Shown: piece by piece, positions 5,851-13,572 of the stretch
How positions within the stretch are numbered: the stretch's first letter is position 1
Layout of the letters: each line of letters begins with the position of its first letter
Assembly (NCBI GenBank): GCA_017430675.1
Contig: JAFRMM010000218.1
Coordinates: 1 to 23,563 of the forward strand
Reading direction: 5' to 3'
Source of the DNA: Prevotella sp.
GTDB lineage: Bacteria > Bacteroidota > Bacteroidia > Bacteroidales > Bacteroidaceae
Length of the DNA stretch: 23,563 nt
Made by a program: the position numbers and the translations under genes
Notes under the pieces: model-generated
What the model was told of the DNA's origin: nothing
The model's input: only the letters and a program-made list of their open reading frames with translations
Databases searched by the model: none

Positions 5851-5884
5851 TTAAAGGTGTTCCTTGCCTAAGAAACACCTTTAA
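5851..5884 (-). terminator. Intrinsic terminator of the TPR regulator operon
   Basis: TTAAAGGTGTT (5851-5861) and AACACCTTTAA (5874-5884) form a perfect 11-bp stem with a 12-nt loop, 37 bp past the stop at 5921. In the minus-strand direction it is followed by TTCAATTATTATT, which is T-rich. Between stop and stem, repeated CCTTTAA motifs could form alternative pairings. Confidence 0.65.
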
Positions 5885-5920
5885 AAACCTTTCAAAATAA
5901 CATTAAAGGTAATTAAAGGT

Positions 5921-7564
5921 TTAAACGATCTTCATTATTCGCTCGTCCAAATCCTTTGGAACCCCCTTTATACCATATACTTTCAGCAGTATCCCCTTTC
6001 TGAGATTTGCGATGTAACCGTCATTTCTGTCTAATAGTTTACCAATAGAGGCAGGCTTGAAGTGACAACGCGTCAAGACACAAACCTCATACTCGACTGG
6101 CCGTAACACTTTCGAAGCATTAAGATATTCGTAAAAACAAGGAATCTGCTCATTTATAAATTTCTTTACTTCCCTCAACTGATATTGGGTAGCAGACTGT
6201 ATAGGATTTAACTTTAATAAATCATTTAAGTCTTTTACAATCGTTGCGTTATCTATCCTATCTTCTAAAGTGGCAACGTCAAAACTATTCTGGCGACTCT
6301 GGTAATCTTCAATTTTAGATCGTAGTTCCTTTATCTCCTCCGTTTTTTTATCAATCAACATGGTGGTATCCTGATTTCTCTCACGAAGTTCCAGCAATTC
6401 CGACTGAGTTTCTTCCAACCTTGACTGATTCAGACGATAATCAGAAAGTTCCCTTTCTTTGTCTGTCTTATATTTATGAAACAAGAACAAAATAATCAAT
6501 GCAAGAATTACAAATAAAGCTACTATGATTACAAGCCACTTAATTGAACGTTCTGCCCTTAGTTCATTCTGTTCTGCCAGAATTTTATGGTGATTATAAT
6601 TATAGGAGGCTTGAAACCTCTGAATGTTTTGCATTTCGGATATAGAATAGGCCGAATCGTTCAGAATATAACCCAAATTAGCATATTTGGCAATAGAATC
6701 AGATATACCTTTTCGCTCATATACATTTTGTAGGCCCTTGCATCCTGCTATTTGGTTATTTATATCTTTGCCATCCAATAATTCCTTTCTAAATATAAAT
6801 TCTGCAGAATCAATTTTGTTGATTGCAAGATAATATTCTCCTTTTGCATAATAATACACTTCACGTCCTTGTTGTATATCCCCATTATTATCTATAAATC
6901 CAGAATATTCTTCAAAATTATCAATATAGTTTTTGGCCTTTCTCAGATCACCTGATTTAACAAGAGATGAGATGACGTTACCACGCACTTGAGAAGCACG
7001 ATCATATCTATGAATCTTTTCGAACATTCGAGATGCGCTATCCGTAACATAAATTCCGGAATCTAAAAGAGACAATAATTCGTAAGCCCCTGCCAATTGC
7101 GAATAATATTCGATTGCCGCTAAAGTATCATTTGCCTTTATAGCATAATATCTAGCCTTTCTCAATATATCCAACAGACTGCGAGGTTGAACTTGGTCAT
7201 AAAAGATAGCAGAACTTTGTCCATATACTCTACATAACACCTTATAGTCGCAATTAGCAGACAAGGTGTCGGCACAGTCGGCGGCCTCGTAGTAGGTTTC
7301 GAGGGCGCGGGGGAGTTCCCCCATACAATAATAGGTACGCCCGAGGATATATCTGGCGCGCATCCGCTCGTTGGCATCGCCGTGGCGGTCGAAGTAATCC
7401 ACTAAGGACTCGGCCAGCGAGTCATTGAGCATCTGCTCACCACTGCGATTCTGCTGCTCCAGCACCTCCAACTGCTGGCGCATCTGCTCACCATTGCCCC
7501 CACAACTGGCCATCAGCCACAGGAGGCACAGGCACAAAAGAACAAATATTGACCTACTCCTCAT
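5921..7564 (-). CDS. TPR-containing membrane regulator with C-terminal helix-turn-helix
   Basis: ATG 7564 gives 547 residues and overlaps the thioesterase gene by 11 bp. The first 21 residues (MRSRSIFVLLCLCLLWLMASC) end in a lipobox-like Cys21. Residues 60-300 are TPR-like helices (RARYILGRTYYCMGELPRALETYYEA, YYSQLAGAYELL, YYAKGEYYLAINKIDSAE). One membrane helix spans about 342-362 (WLVIIVALFVILALIILFLF). A Glu/Arg-rich coiled coil follows (365-425), then a C-terminal helical domain (488-535) with VEYEVCVLTRCHFKPASIGKLL and DGYIANLRKGILLKVYG, which looks like a LuxR/sigma-like HTH. This architecture, common in Bacteroidales, would sense in the periplasm and bind DNA inside; targets are unknown. 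Codons up to about residue 100 are GC-rich and the rest AT-rich, so the gene looks mosaic. Confidence 0.8.
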   Translation of the reverse strand: MRSRSIFVLLCLCLLWLMASCGGNGEQMRQQLEVLEQQNRSGEQMLNDSLAESLVDYFDRHGDANERMRARYILGRTYYCMGELPRALETYYEAADCADTLSANCDYKVLCRVYGQSSAIFYDQVQPRSLLDILRKARYYAIKANDTLAAIEYYSQLAGAYELLSLLDSGIYVTDSASRMFEKIHRYDRASQVRGNVISSLVKSGDLRKAKNYIDNFEEYSGFIDNNGDIQQGREVYYYAKGEYYLAINKIDSAEFIFRKELLDGKDINNQIAGCKGLQNVYERKGISDSIAKYANLGYILNDSAYSISEMQNIQRFQASYNYNHHKILAEQNELRAERSIKWLVIIVALFVILALIILFLFHKYKTDKERELSDYRLNQSRLEETQSELLELRERNQDTTMLIDKKTEEIKELRSKIEDYQSRQNSFDVATLEDRIDNATIVKDLNDLLKLNPIQSATQYQLREVKKFINEQIPCFYEYLNASKVLRPVEYEVCVLTRCHFKPASIGKLLDRNDGYIANLRKGILLKVYGIKGVPKDLDERIMKIV

Positions 7565-7964
7565 GATTAATATACGCCTTGAAGGCCTCGTCGTATTCAG
7601 GGGAGTTGGCGAGTTGGCCGTTGACGAGGCAGACGAGTTCCACGGTGGCACGGAAGCAAAGTTGTTCGTCGCTGGCACGGTAGATGTCCTGGTAGAACAG
7701 ATACTTGATACCGTCTTTCTTGAGGTTGAGGCGGGAGATGAACTCATCGTCGCAGCGCAGGGGAACCTTGTACTGGAGTTTCATGCTGTGGACAACGGCA
7801 TCGATGCCCTGTTCGTGGAGAGCAGCGAAACTGACGCCCAGGCTGCGGAGGAAAAGATGACGGGTGTGCTCGGCGTAGTGCAGGTAGTTGGCATTATTCA
7901 CGATGCCCTCGATGTCGCACTCATAGTCGCGCACCTCCATGCGGGTTTCAAAGATATATTTCAT
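7554..7964 (-). CDS. 4HBT-family acyl-CoA thioesterase (YbgC/FadM-like)
   Basis: This 136-residue protein has the single hot-dog domain length of the family. The active-site segment VRDYECDIEGIVNNANYLHYAEHTR (residues 11-35) matches the YbgC/4HBT pattern, with Asp17 as the likely catalytic acid and the VNNANYL helix after it. Such enzymes hydrolyse acyl-CoA or acyl-ACP thioesters in the cytosol; the substrate cannot be read from sequence. Its ATG overlaps the HAD stop as ATGA (4 bp), and its 3' end overlaps the TPR regulator by 11 bp, so the genes are translationally coupled. Confidence 0.88.
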   Translation of the reverse strand: MKYIFETRMEVRDYECDIEGIVNNANYLHYAEHTRHLFLRSLGVSFAALHEQGIDAVVHSMKLQYKVPLRCDDEFISRLNLKKDGIKYLFYQDIYRASDEQLCFRATVELVCLVNGQLANSPEYDEAFKAYINHEE

Positions 7965-8665
7965 GCTGTTTGGTAGTTTAGAATGGATAGGATCTCGTTG
8001 AAATGGGAGATTTTGAAGAGCCGTTCGTGCTCGATGTCCTCAGAGTGCTCTAACTGCCACGTGACGTGGAAGGGGATATGGATGGCGGAGGCGCCGATGG
8101 TGAGGGCGGGGGCGATGTCGCTCTTCAGGGAGTTGCCCACCATGAGCAGTTCACAGGGCAGGATGCCTAAGTGCTCGCAGAGTTGCTGGAACTCCACCTC
8201 CGTCTTGTTCGACGTAATCTCCACGTGTGAGAAATATTTGACGAGGCCGCTGCGCTGTAGTTTGTTCTCCTGATCCTGCAACTCGCCCTTGGTGAAGACG
8301 ACGAGGCGGTAGGGATAGGCCTGGAGGCGTTGCAGGGTCTCCTCGACCTCTGGCAACGGGGTGGCAGGCAGATGGAGCAGTGACTTGCTGTGGCTGAGCA
8401 GGTCGGCGAGTTCTTCTGCCGACAGATGGTCGCCCCCCACGCGGAGGGCCGTCTCGATGATGGAGATGGTGAAGGCCTTGCAACCATAGCCGAGATCGGC
8501 CATGTTGCCGCTCTCCGTCTGGAACAGTTCTCGGGCGGGGTTCTCGCAGTAGGGTGCAATGAGACGGTAGAGGTGATTCTCTACGGCCTCGAAGTGCGAC
8601 TGGCAGTCCCAGAGGGTGTCGTCGGCATCGAAGGCGATTACTCGGAACGGTGGCAGTGCGGGCAT
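7961..8665 (-). CDS. HAD-superfamily phosphatase
   Basis: The 234 residues carry all four HAD motifs: motif I FDADDTLWD (nucleophile Asp13, general acid Asp15), motif II VVFTKG (Thr), motif III Lys in the SNKTEVEF segment, and motif IV MVGNSLKSDIAPAL. The helical cap between motifs I and II (about residues 25-90) fits the phosphoglycolate-phosphatase/YjjG-like group. The enzyme is cytosolic and hydrolyses a phosphomonoester; the substrate is not predictable. The start at 8665 is required because motif I is at residue 13 and no later Met precedes it. The gene overlaps the end of the Fur-family gene by 28 bp. Confidence 0.88.
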   Translation of the reverse strand: MPALPPFRVIAFDADDTLWDCQSHFEAVENHLYRLIAPYCENPARELFQTESGNMADLGYGCKAFTISIIETALRVGGDHLSAEELADLLSHSKSLLHLPATPLPEVEETLQRLQAYPYRLVVFTKGELQDQENKLQRSGLVKYFSHVEITSNKTEVEFQQLCEHLGILPCELLMVGNSLKSDIAPALTIGASAIHIPFHVTWQLEHSEDIEHERLFKISHFNEILSILNYQTA

Positions 8666-9060
8666 ATTCCTTTTAACATATAGTTGGCGGCATGCAACTC
8701 AAAGCCTGGCGGCAGTGTGATCTCTGGCAGTTCCATTCCCTCCAGGCAGTAGGTCTGCTGGCAGACCTCACAGAAGAAATGGGGGTGCTGGTCGTCGTCA
8801 TGGTCATGGCTGTGGCTGTGGCAGAGTTCGTACTTCGTGCCGTCGCTGCTGCCCTCAATGGCATGTACCAGATGATGCTCGCGGAACAGGGTGAGGGCAC
8901 GGAACACATTCGACTTGTCGATGGTCGCTATCCTGCGCTCCAGTTCCGCCAGCGACTGCGGCAGCATGGAGGAGGCCAGTTCCCTCACCACCACGATGCG
9001 GTTTGCGGTGGGCTTGATACCATGCTCTTCGAGCAGTCTGACACAGGTTGTTTCGTCCAT
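8638..9060 (-). CDS. Fur-family metal-dependent transcriptional regulator
   Basis: This 140-residue protein has the family's N-terminal winged helix (HGIKPTANRIVVVRELA, then TIDKSNVFRALTLFREHHLVHAI), where STVYR of typical Fur is replaced by SNVFR. The dimerisation domain has a His/Asp-rich hinge (HSHSHDHDDDQHPH, residues 81-94) and two zinc-type pairs, Cys97/Cys100 and Cys133/Cys136. The dense His/Asp cluster suggests a strong metal site, and Fur, Zur and PerR-like roles all remain possible. It is first in a four-gene overlapping operon (Fur, HAD, thioesterase, TPR regulator) and divergent from the AsmA-like gene across 108 bp, so it might regulate itself and that gene. No classical Fur box was recognised. 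Confidence 0.88.
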   Translation of the reverse strand: MDETTCVRLLEEHGIKPTANRIVVVRELASSMLPQSLAELERRIATIDKSNVFRALTLFREHHLVHAIEGSSDGTKYELCHSHSHDHDDDQHPHFFCEVCQQTYCLEGMELPEITLPPGFELHAANYMLKGICPHCHRSE

Positions 9061-9077
9061 TTCCGTCTTTTTGTCGG

Positions 9078-9085
9078 CAAAGGTA
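9078..9085 (-). promoter_or_regulatory. -7 element of the Fur-family operon
   Basis: The minus strand reads TACCTTTG, matching TAnnTTTG, 17 bp before the ATG at 9060. The -33 position is not a clear TTTG. Confidence 0.55.
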
Positions 9086-9128
9086 CTACATTTTTGGAAG
9101 AAAATGAAGGAGTTAGCGAAAAAATGCT

Positions 9129-9136
9129 TAATTTTG
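9129..9136 (+). promoter_or_regulatory. -7 element of the AsmA-like gene
   Basis: TAATTTTG matches TAnnTTTG and ends 32 bp before the GTG start at 9169. No convincing -33 element was found, so this is a tentative call. Confidence 0.45.
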
Positions 9137-9168
9137 CAATCGGAATAAGAACTAAAAACTGATTTGCC

Positions 9169-11049
9169 GTGAATAAGAAAGTCTCTCTGACGCTGAAGAT
9201 CCTTGGTGGCATCGTGGGTGTCATCCTGTTGTTATTAGTGGTTGCAGCCTTGCTGCTGAATTCCCATACCATACAGAACAAACTCATCAGTTATGCAACG
9301 GAACAACTTGAAGAGAAGTTGCAGACGAAGGTGAGCATTGATGACGTGAGCGTGAACGTCTTCACGCAGGATGTCAACCTGAAGGGGTTGGAGGTAGAAG
9401 ACCAGGAGCATCGGAAGATGCTGCTGCTGGAGCGCTTGTCGGTCAGTGTGAATATCTGGAAGTTGCTGACGAACAAACTTGTAGTCTCCAAGGCTGATAT
9501 CGAGGGCGTGAAGGCACGGCTCTATAAGCCTGAGGATGGGCCCGCCAACTATCAGTTCATCCTGGATGCCTTCAAGAGTGACAAGCCGAAACCGAAGAAA
9601 GAACCCGCAGAGGAGGGAAAGAAAAAAGAACCCCTCGAACTGGATATCCATCACGTGAAACTGGCGAGGATAGACTTACAGTATAATGAGAACAAGATAA
9701 AACTGGACGAGGTGGACTATGACAACGGCGGGTGGCTCGGCAAGGCTTCGGGTAAACTCAGGGGTTTGCAGGGCCAGTGGGAACTGCAGACGAAGAAAGG
9801 CCCGCAGACGGCCAAGTTCAACCTCGGCAATATCAACTATAAGGAAGATCAGGGAAAGCATGGCGTGGAGATAGGTAGTATGCACTTTGCCCTTGACAAC
9901 CATAAGCCTCGCAAGAATACGGGTAAGCCTAACCGTGGGTGGTTTGACGTGGGACACCTTGACGTGACTGCCGACCTGAAACTGACCATTAACTATATTG
10001 GAAAAGACACCTTGAACGCCACGCTGACACAGTTCGTGGCGAAGGATACCCTGACGGGCTTCAACGTGAAAGACCTGCACTTCACGGTGGGAGCCACGAA
10101 ACAGCGGGCCAGACTGCAGAATATCGTCGTGCAGCAGGAGAACACCGTGCTGCAGTTTGATAGTGCCACCATCGTGCTGCCCAGCAAGAAAGAGGGACGC
10201 AAGTTCTCGTTCCAGACCTCCCTCATCAAAGGAAAGACGCTGCTGAAGGACATCTCGCGGCCCTTTGCTCCCATCCTGAAAGACTTCACAATGCCACTGG
10301 AACTGAGTGTGCTGTTCAGTGGTACGGACACGACGCTCGTGTTCAAGGATATTGAGGTGCATACCCCAGACAATCGTCTGAAGATTGATGCCGTGGGTGG
10401 TATCGATCATCTGAATAAGAAGGAAGAGTTGGATGTTCACTTCCACGTGAATAAGATGACGGCCAAAGGTACGGTGAAGCAGGAGATTATCCAGCAGTTC
10501 CCCGTGAAGAAGATGATGATGAAACAACTGGAGGCCTTGGGTGACATCAGTTTTGTGGGTGATGTCCATATCCCCTACCGTCGTGAGGAATTCAAAGGTG
10601 TGCTTAGTACGGCAGTTGGTCGTCTGAACTTTAACTTCGCCCTCGATGAAAACACCAAATACGTGGAAGGCAATGCGGAAACGAAGGCTATCCAGTTAGG
10701 TAAGGTGCTGAAGATGCCAGAGATCGGCGATGTGGGCTTGAATGGCAGATTCAAGATCGATATCCACAAGCAGCGTACAGCCCAGATGCGCAAACAATAT
10801 GGCGGTAAGATGCCCATCGGCACTGTGAAGGCTACGGTCTATGAAGCCAGTTACAAGAAAATCAAAGTGAAGAACCTGCTGGTGGATATCAAGAGTAGCG
10901 GTGCCCAGGTGGAGGGCAATATCAGTCAGCAGAACAAGGGCCTGGACTGGGCTTGCGACTTCTCCTTCACCGATATCGACAAGATGAGCAACATCAAGGT
11001 CAAGCCCAAGGTCAAGGTGAAGTGGAAGGATATCTTCAAGAAGAAATAG
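9169..11049 (+). CDS. AsmA/TamB-like membrane-anchored protein
   Basis: The start is GTG 9169 (MNKKVSLTLKILGG) and the protein has 626 residues. An N-terminal membrane helix (about residues 10-31) is followed by an AsmA/TamB-type N-terminal region: YATEQLEEKLQTKVSIDDVSVNVF, then NLKGLEVEDQ and LSVSVNIWKLLTNKLVVSKADIEG. The rest is beta-rich with many short alternating strands, interrupted by a Lys/Glu-rich linker (about residues 138-153). AsmA-like proteins span the periplasm and act in outer-membrane lipid homeostasis or transport; that role is inferred from family. At 626 residues it is shorter than full-length TamB, and the very basic C terminus (KVKVKWKDIFKKK) lacks a recognisable outer-membrane domain. 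Its stop is 2 bp from the convergent stop of the DHHW gene. Confidence 0.75.
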   Translation: MNKKVSLTLKILGGIVGVILLLLVVAALLLNSHTIQNKLISYATEQLEEKLQTKVSIDDVSVNVFTQDVNLKGLEVEDQEHRKMLLLERLSVSVNIWKLLTNKLVVSKADIEGVKARLYKPEDGPANYQFILDAFKSDKPKPKKEPAEEGKKKEPLELDIHHVKLARIDLQYNENKIKLDEVDYDNGGWLGKASGKLRGLQGQWELQTKKGPQTAKFNLGNINYKEDQGKHGVEIGSMHFALDNHKPRKNTGKPNRGWFDVGHLDVTADLKLTINYIGKDTLNATLTQFVAKDTLTGFNVKDLHFTVGATKQRARLQNIVVQQENTVLQFDSATIVLPSKKEGRKFSFQTSLIKGKTLLKDISRPFAPILKDFTMPLELSVLFSGTDTTLVFKDIEVHTPDNRLKIDAVGGIDHLNKKEELDVHFHVNKMTAKGTVKQEIIQQFPVKKMMMKQLEALGDISFVGDVHIPYRREEFKGVLSTAVGRLNFNFALDENTKYVEGNAETKAIQLGKVLKMPEIGDVGLNGRFKIDIHKQRTAQMRKQYGGKMPIGTVKATVYEASYKKIKVKNLLVDIKSSGAQVEGNISQQNKGLDWACDFSFTDIDKMSNIKVKPKVKVKWKDIFKKK

Positions 11050-11051
11050 AA

Positions 11052-12524
11052 CTAATTTGACGTGGAGCCTGTAGGTGTGACAGGTGTTACAGGAGACGTC
11101 GTGGCTGGAATACTGTCAAGGACAGCAGGCTTCTTGCGGGCACTGCTGTCGGTCGTATGATTGACGGGTTTCTGGATACCGTTACTCTGGGTCAGGAACC
11201 TCACATAATTGGAATAGGTGTATCTGGAGTAGGCCTTGAAGATGTTGTTGGCGAAGAGGATGTCCGTGATTCCGTTCCCATTGACGTAATCCACCATGTT
11301 CTTTGTGAAGTAGCGTGAGTCGATGACGTGGATGTCCTCAAAGGAATAGAAGAGATAGCCTGGCAGAGCATTTCCGAAACTGTCCTTGAGGATGAGCAAC
11401 CGTCGTCCGTTACGAGTGGAGGTTTGTACGTGGGTGATGCGGGTGTCGCTGCCCATGAACGTACAATAGGCGCCACCGCTGCCGTCCTTGAACTTATAGA
11501 AGAAGATGCTCTTGTAGGGTCGTCCCATGCCGATGACATGATAGTCCTTGTCGATGGTGTAGTCGATGTAGGTTGTCGTGTAGGTGACGTCGCGCGGCAC
11601 GTAATAGACGAAGTCCTCGGGGGCTTCCTTGACGGAGATGTCCTTCGAGTAGCCGTACATGCTGCCGACATAGCCATGTACCACCTTACGGTCGTAACTC
11701 GACAGGTCGCGGAAGGGTACGCCAGCGACCTGTGCGAACTTCTGGGCGGCATAGTAGGCACCGAGGGGTGCCCAGTGGTGATCGGTACGCAGATAGATGT
11801 CCTCGGAAGCATGTTCACCCAGTGTCTCGTAGATATCCACAGGCTTCACGTCGAGCGAGAGGTGGCGGATCACATTGTCAATGGTGGGACGTTGTGGGTT
11901 GCTGCGCTTGCGCATCTTATCCGGACAGTAGTATTCCACAGAGGTGGGGATCACCATGCAATAGACATTCACATGGGGGAAGGTCTCCTTGTATTTGTTG
12001 GCGGCTTCGGCGTAGCCCGTGCAACCTTTGCCGGATCCGCCGTAGGCCATCAGGGCACGTACGTTCTCCCCCGAGCCTACGATGATAATGCCGGCATTGG
12101 CGATCTTGGCATTCTCGTCGGCGGTGACATGGTTTTCGTAGTTGTAAGTAGAGTCTTGAGAGGCTGGATTTTCTAGATCTCCTAGGTCTTCTAGGTTATC
12201 TAGGTCTGCTGGGTCATCTGAGGTGTCTGGTTCAGCGGCGTGGAAGGTGATATGCTCCTCGCCGGTGTTCAGGCGGATGAGATCCTTCACCTGCATGCTG
12301 AGCCACATGAAACGGTCGCGGAACGGCTCGCTGTCGCTGAACCACGACGACACCTCACTGGTGAACGAGCCGTCGAAGAGTTTCTCTGGCGTAAACTCAG
12401 GGAATACGGTCAGTTCGCGCTTCTCCAACTCAGAGAAGGTACTGCGCGGGAAGGTGTTGAACACCACCGCGAAGGCTGCGAACAGCAGACCGAAGAGCAG
12501 GATATAGGCTTTACTGAATCTCAT
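11052..12524 (-). CDS. DHHW-family O-acetylation protein, membrane-anchored paralogue
   Basis: The 490 residues start with a short N terminus and a membrane helix (about residues 5-23), then PEFTPEKLFDGSFTSEVSSWFSDSEPFRDRF, the usual periplasmic opening of DHHW/AlgJ-like proteins. The family motif TDHHW is at residues 247-251, and a KDSFGN motif with Ser382 sits where AlgJ/AlgX-type enzymes carry the catalytic Ser. The fold is SGNH-hydrolase-like; these proteins pass acetyl groups, delivered across the membrane by an MBOAT partner, to a polysaccharide in the periplasm. Residues 98-118 are an Asp/Leu-rich linker encoded by a 9-bp tandem repeat. The 5' end overlaps the second DHHW gene by 14 bp. 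The acceptor glycan is unknown. Confidence 0.87.
   Translation of the reverse strand: MRFSKAYILLFGLLFAAFAVVFNTFPRSTFSELEKRELTVFPEFTPEKLFDGSFTSEVSSWFSDSEPFRDRFMWLSMQVKDLIRLNTGEEHITFHAAEPDTSDDPADLDNLEDLGDLENPASQDSTYNYENHVTADENAKIANAGIIIVGSGENVRALMAYGGSGKGCTGYAEAANKYKETFPHVNVYCMVIPTSVEYYCPDKMRKRSNPQRPTIDNVIRHLSLDVKPVDIYETLGEHASEDIYLRTDHHWAPLGAYYAAQKFAQVAGVPFRDLSSYDRKVVHGYVGSMYGYSKDISVKEAPEDFVYYVPRDVTYTTTYIDYTIDKDYHVIGMGRPYKSIFFYKFKDGSGGAYCTFMGSDTRITHVQTSTRNGRRLLILKDSFGNALPGYLFYSFEDIHVIDSRYFTKNMVDYVNGNGITDILFANNIFKAYSRYTYSNYVRFLTQSNGIQKPVNHTTDSSARKKPAVLDSIPATTSPVTPVTPTGSTSN
12172..12234. repeat. 9-bp tandem repeat inside the DHHW gene
   Basis: Seven imperfect 9-bp units in register: TCTAGATCT, CCTAGGTCT, TCTAGGTTA, TCTAGGTCT, GCTGGGTCA, TCTGAGGTG, TCTGGTTCA. 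They encode a 3-residue Asp-Leu-x pattern on the minus strand, so gain or loss of units keeps the frame. Confidence 0.65.
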
Positions 12525-13560
12525 GGGTGGTCGTTCGTTTCTGGGTGAGGTAACGTTCGTAGGCCTGTACGGTCTTCGGAGCCGAGGCGTGGATCAGGTT
12601 ATTGGCAAAGAGGATGTCCGTGATGGCATGAGCCTTCACGAACTCGACCATGTTCTGCAGGAAATAGCGACAATCCACGACGTGGATCTCCTCGAAGGAT
12701 GAGAAGAGGTTCGAGGGCAGGGCGTTGCCATAACTGTCCTTGAGGATGAGCAGATGACGGTTGTTCTTCGTCTGGGTGACGACACTGGTGGTATTCAAGT
12801 CACCGCCCATGAACACGCAATAGGCGGCACTGTTGCCGTCCTCGTAGTTGCGGAAGAAACTGAAGGATTCCGGTTCACTGGCGGTGAGCCAACTGATGGT
12901 TCTGCGCCTTCTTTTGCGCCCCACACGCTTCGACACCTTTTTATAAGTAATACGGGTAGCGGAGAAACTGCTGTCGCGTGGTATGTAATAGACGAATTCC
13001 TCTGGAGCATCCTTGACGGCCTTGTCGCCGGAGAAGGTCCACATACTACCCACGTAGTCATGGATGACGCGCGGTTCATATTCCGACAGGTCTTTAAAAT
13101 CTACATCGGCCACCTCGGCGAATCTCTGGGCGGCATAATAGGCGCCGAGGGGTGCCCAGTGGTGGTCCGTCCGGGAATAAATAGGTTCCTCCACATGAGC
13201 CTGTAATGTTTCGAAGATATCCACGGGTCTGACATCAGCAGAGAGACCAGAGAGGATATTCCTGATGGCAGGGAGTTCGGCATCTGTCCATGTCTTTGCC
13301 GTATCCGGGCAGTAGAAAGCCACAGCATTGGGGATGATCATGCAATAGACGTTCGCATCGGGGAAGGTGCGCTTGTATTTGTTCACGATGGCGGCATAGG
13401 CTGCACCATTCTCGTAGTTGGCCTTATAGGGTTCGATGGCGCGGACGGTCTTCCCCGTATCCACGAGGATGATGCCACTGCGTACACGACGTACGGGCTG
13501 GGCCGTCATCAGCAGACTGACGGAGAGCAACAGGAGAATGGTCGGTATATATCGTTTCAT
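12511..13560 (-). CDS. DHHW-family O-acetylation protein, secreted paralogue
   Basis: This 349-residue protein starts with a signal peptide (MKRYIPTILLLLSVSLLMTAQP). It lacks the roughly 120-residue N-terminal anchor region of its neighbour but matches it closely elsewhere: TDHHWAPLGAYYAAQRFAEV (TDHHW at 131-135), YVGSM, DAPEEFVYYIPRD, LLILKDSYGNALPSNLF (Ser276) and ITDILFANN. The two genes therefore look like a tandem duplication. The protein would act in the periplasm with the MBOAT protein encoded 12 bp upstream. An unusual strongly basic segment (KKVSKRVGRKRRRR, residues 207-220) replaces an ordinary loop of the paralogue. Redundant, or different acceptor positions, are both possible. Confidence 0.87.
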   Translation of the reverse strand: MKRYIPTILLLLSVSLLMTAQPVRRVRSGIILVDTGKTVRAIEPYKANYENGAAYAAIVNKYKRTFPDANVYCMIIPNAVAFYCPDTAKTWTDAELPAIRNILSGLSADVRPVDIFETLQAHVEEPIYSRTDHHWAPLGAYYAAQRFAEVADVDFKDLSEYEPRVIHDYVGSMWTFSGDKAVKDAPEEFVYYIPRDSSFSATRITYKKVSKRVGRKRRRRTISWLTASEPESFSFFRNYEDGNSAAYCVFMGGDLNTTSVVTQTKNNRHLLILKDSYGNALPSNLFSSFEEIHVVDCRYFLQNMVEFVKAHAITDILFANNLIHASAPKTVQAYERYLTQKRTTTHEIQ

Positions 13561-13572
13561 ACTTTGTTTCTT

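Noticed and set aside
7554..9060. Fur-HAD-thioesterase-TPR operon as a new defence or stress system
   Set aside because: The genes are common housekeeping-type families and the overlap pattern is normal for Bacteroidales; nothing specific supports a defence role.
9676..10569. 297-codon minus-strand frame opposite the AsmA-like gene
   Set aside because: Antisense shadow; His/Leu/Gln-rich translation without domain features.
11328..12176. 282-codon plus-strand frame opposite the DHHW gene
   Set aside because: It lies wholly antisense to a gene with clear catalytic motifs and has Val/Gly-rich shadow composition.
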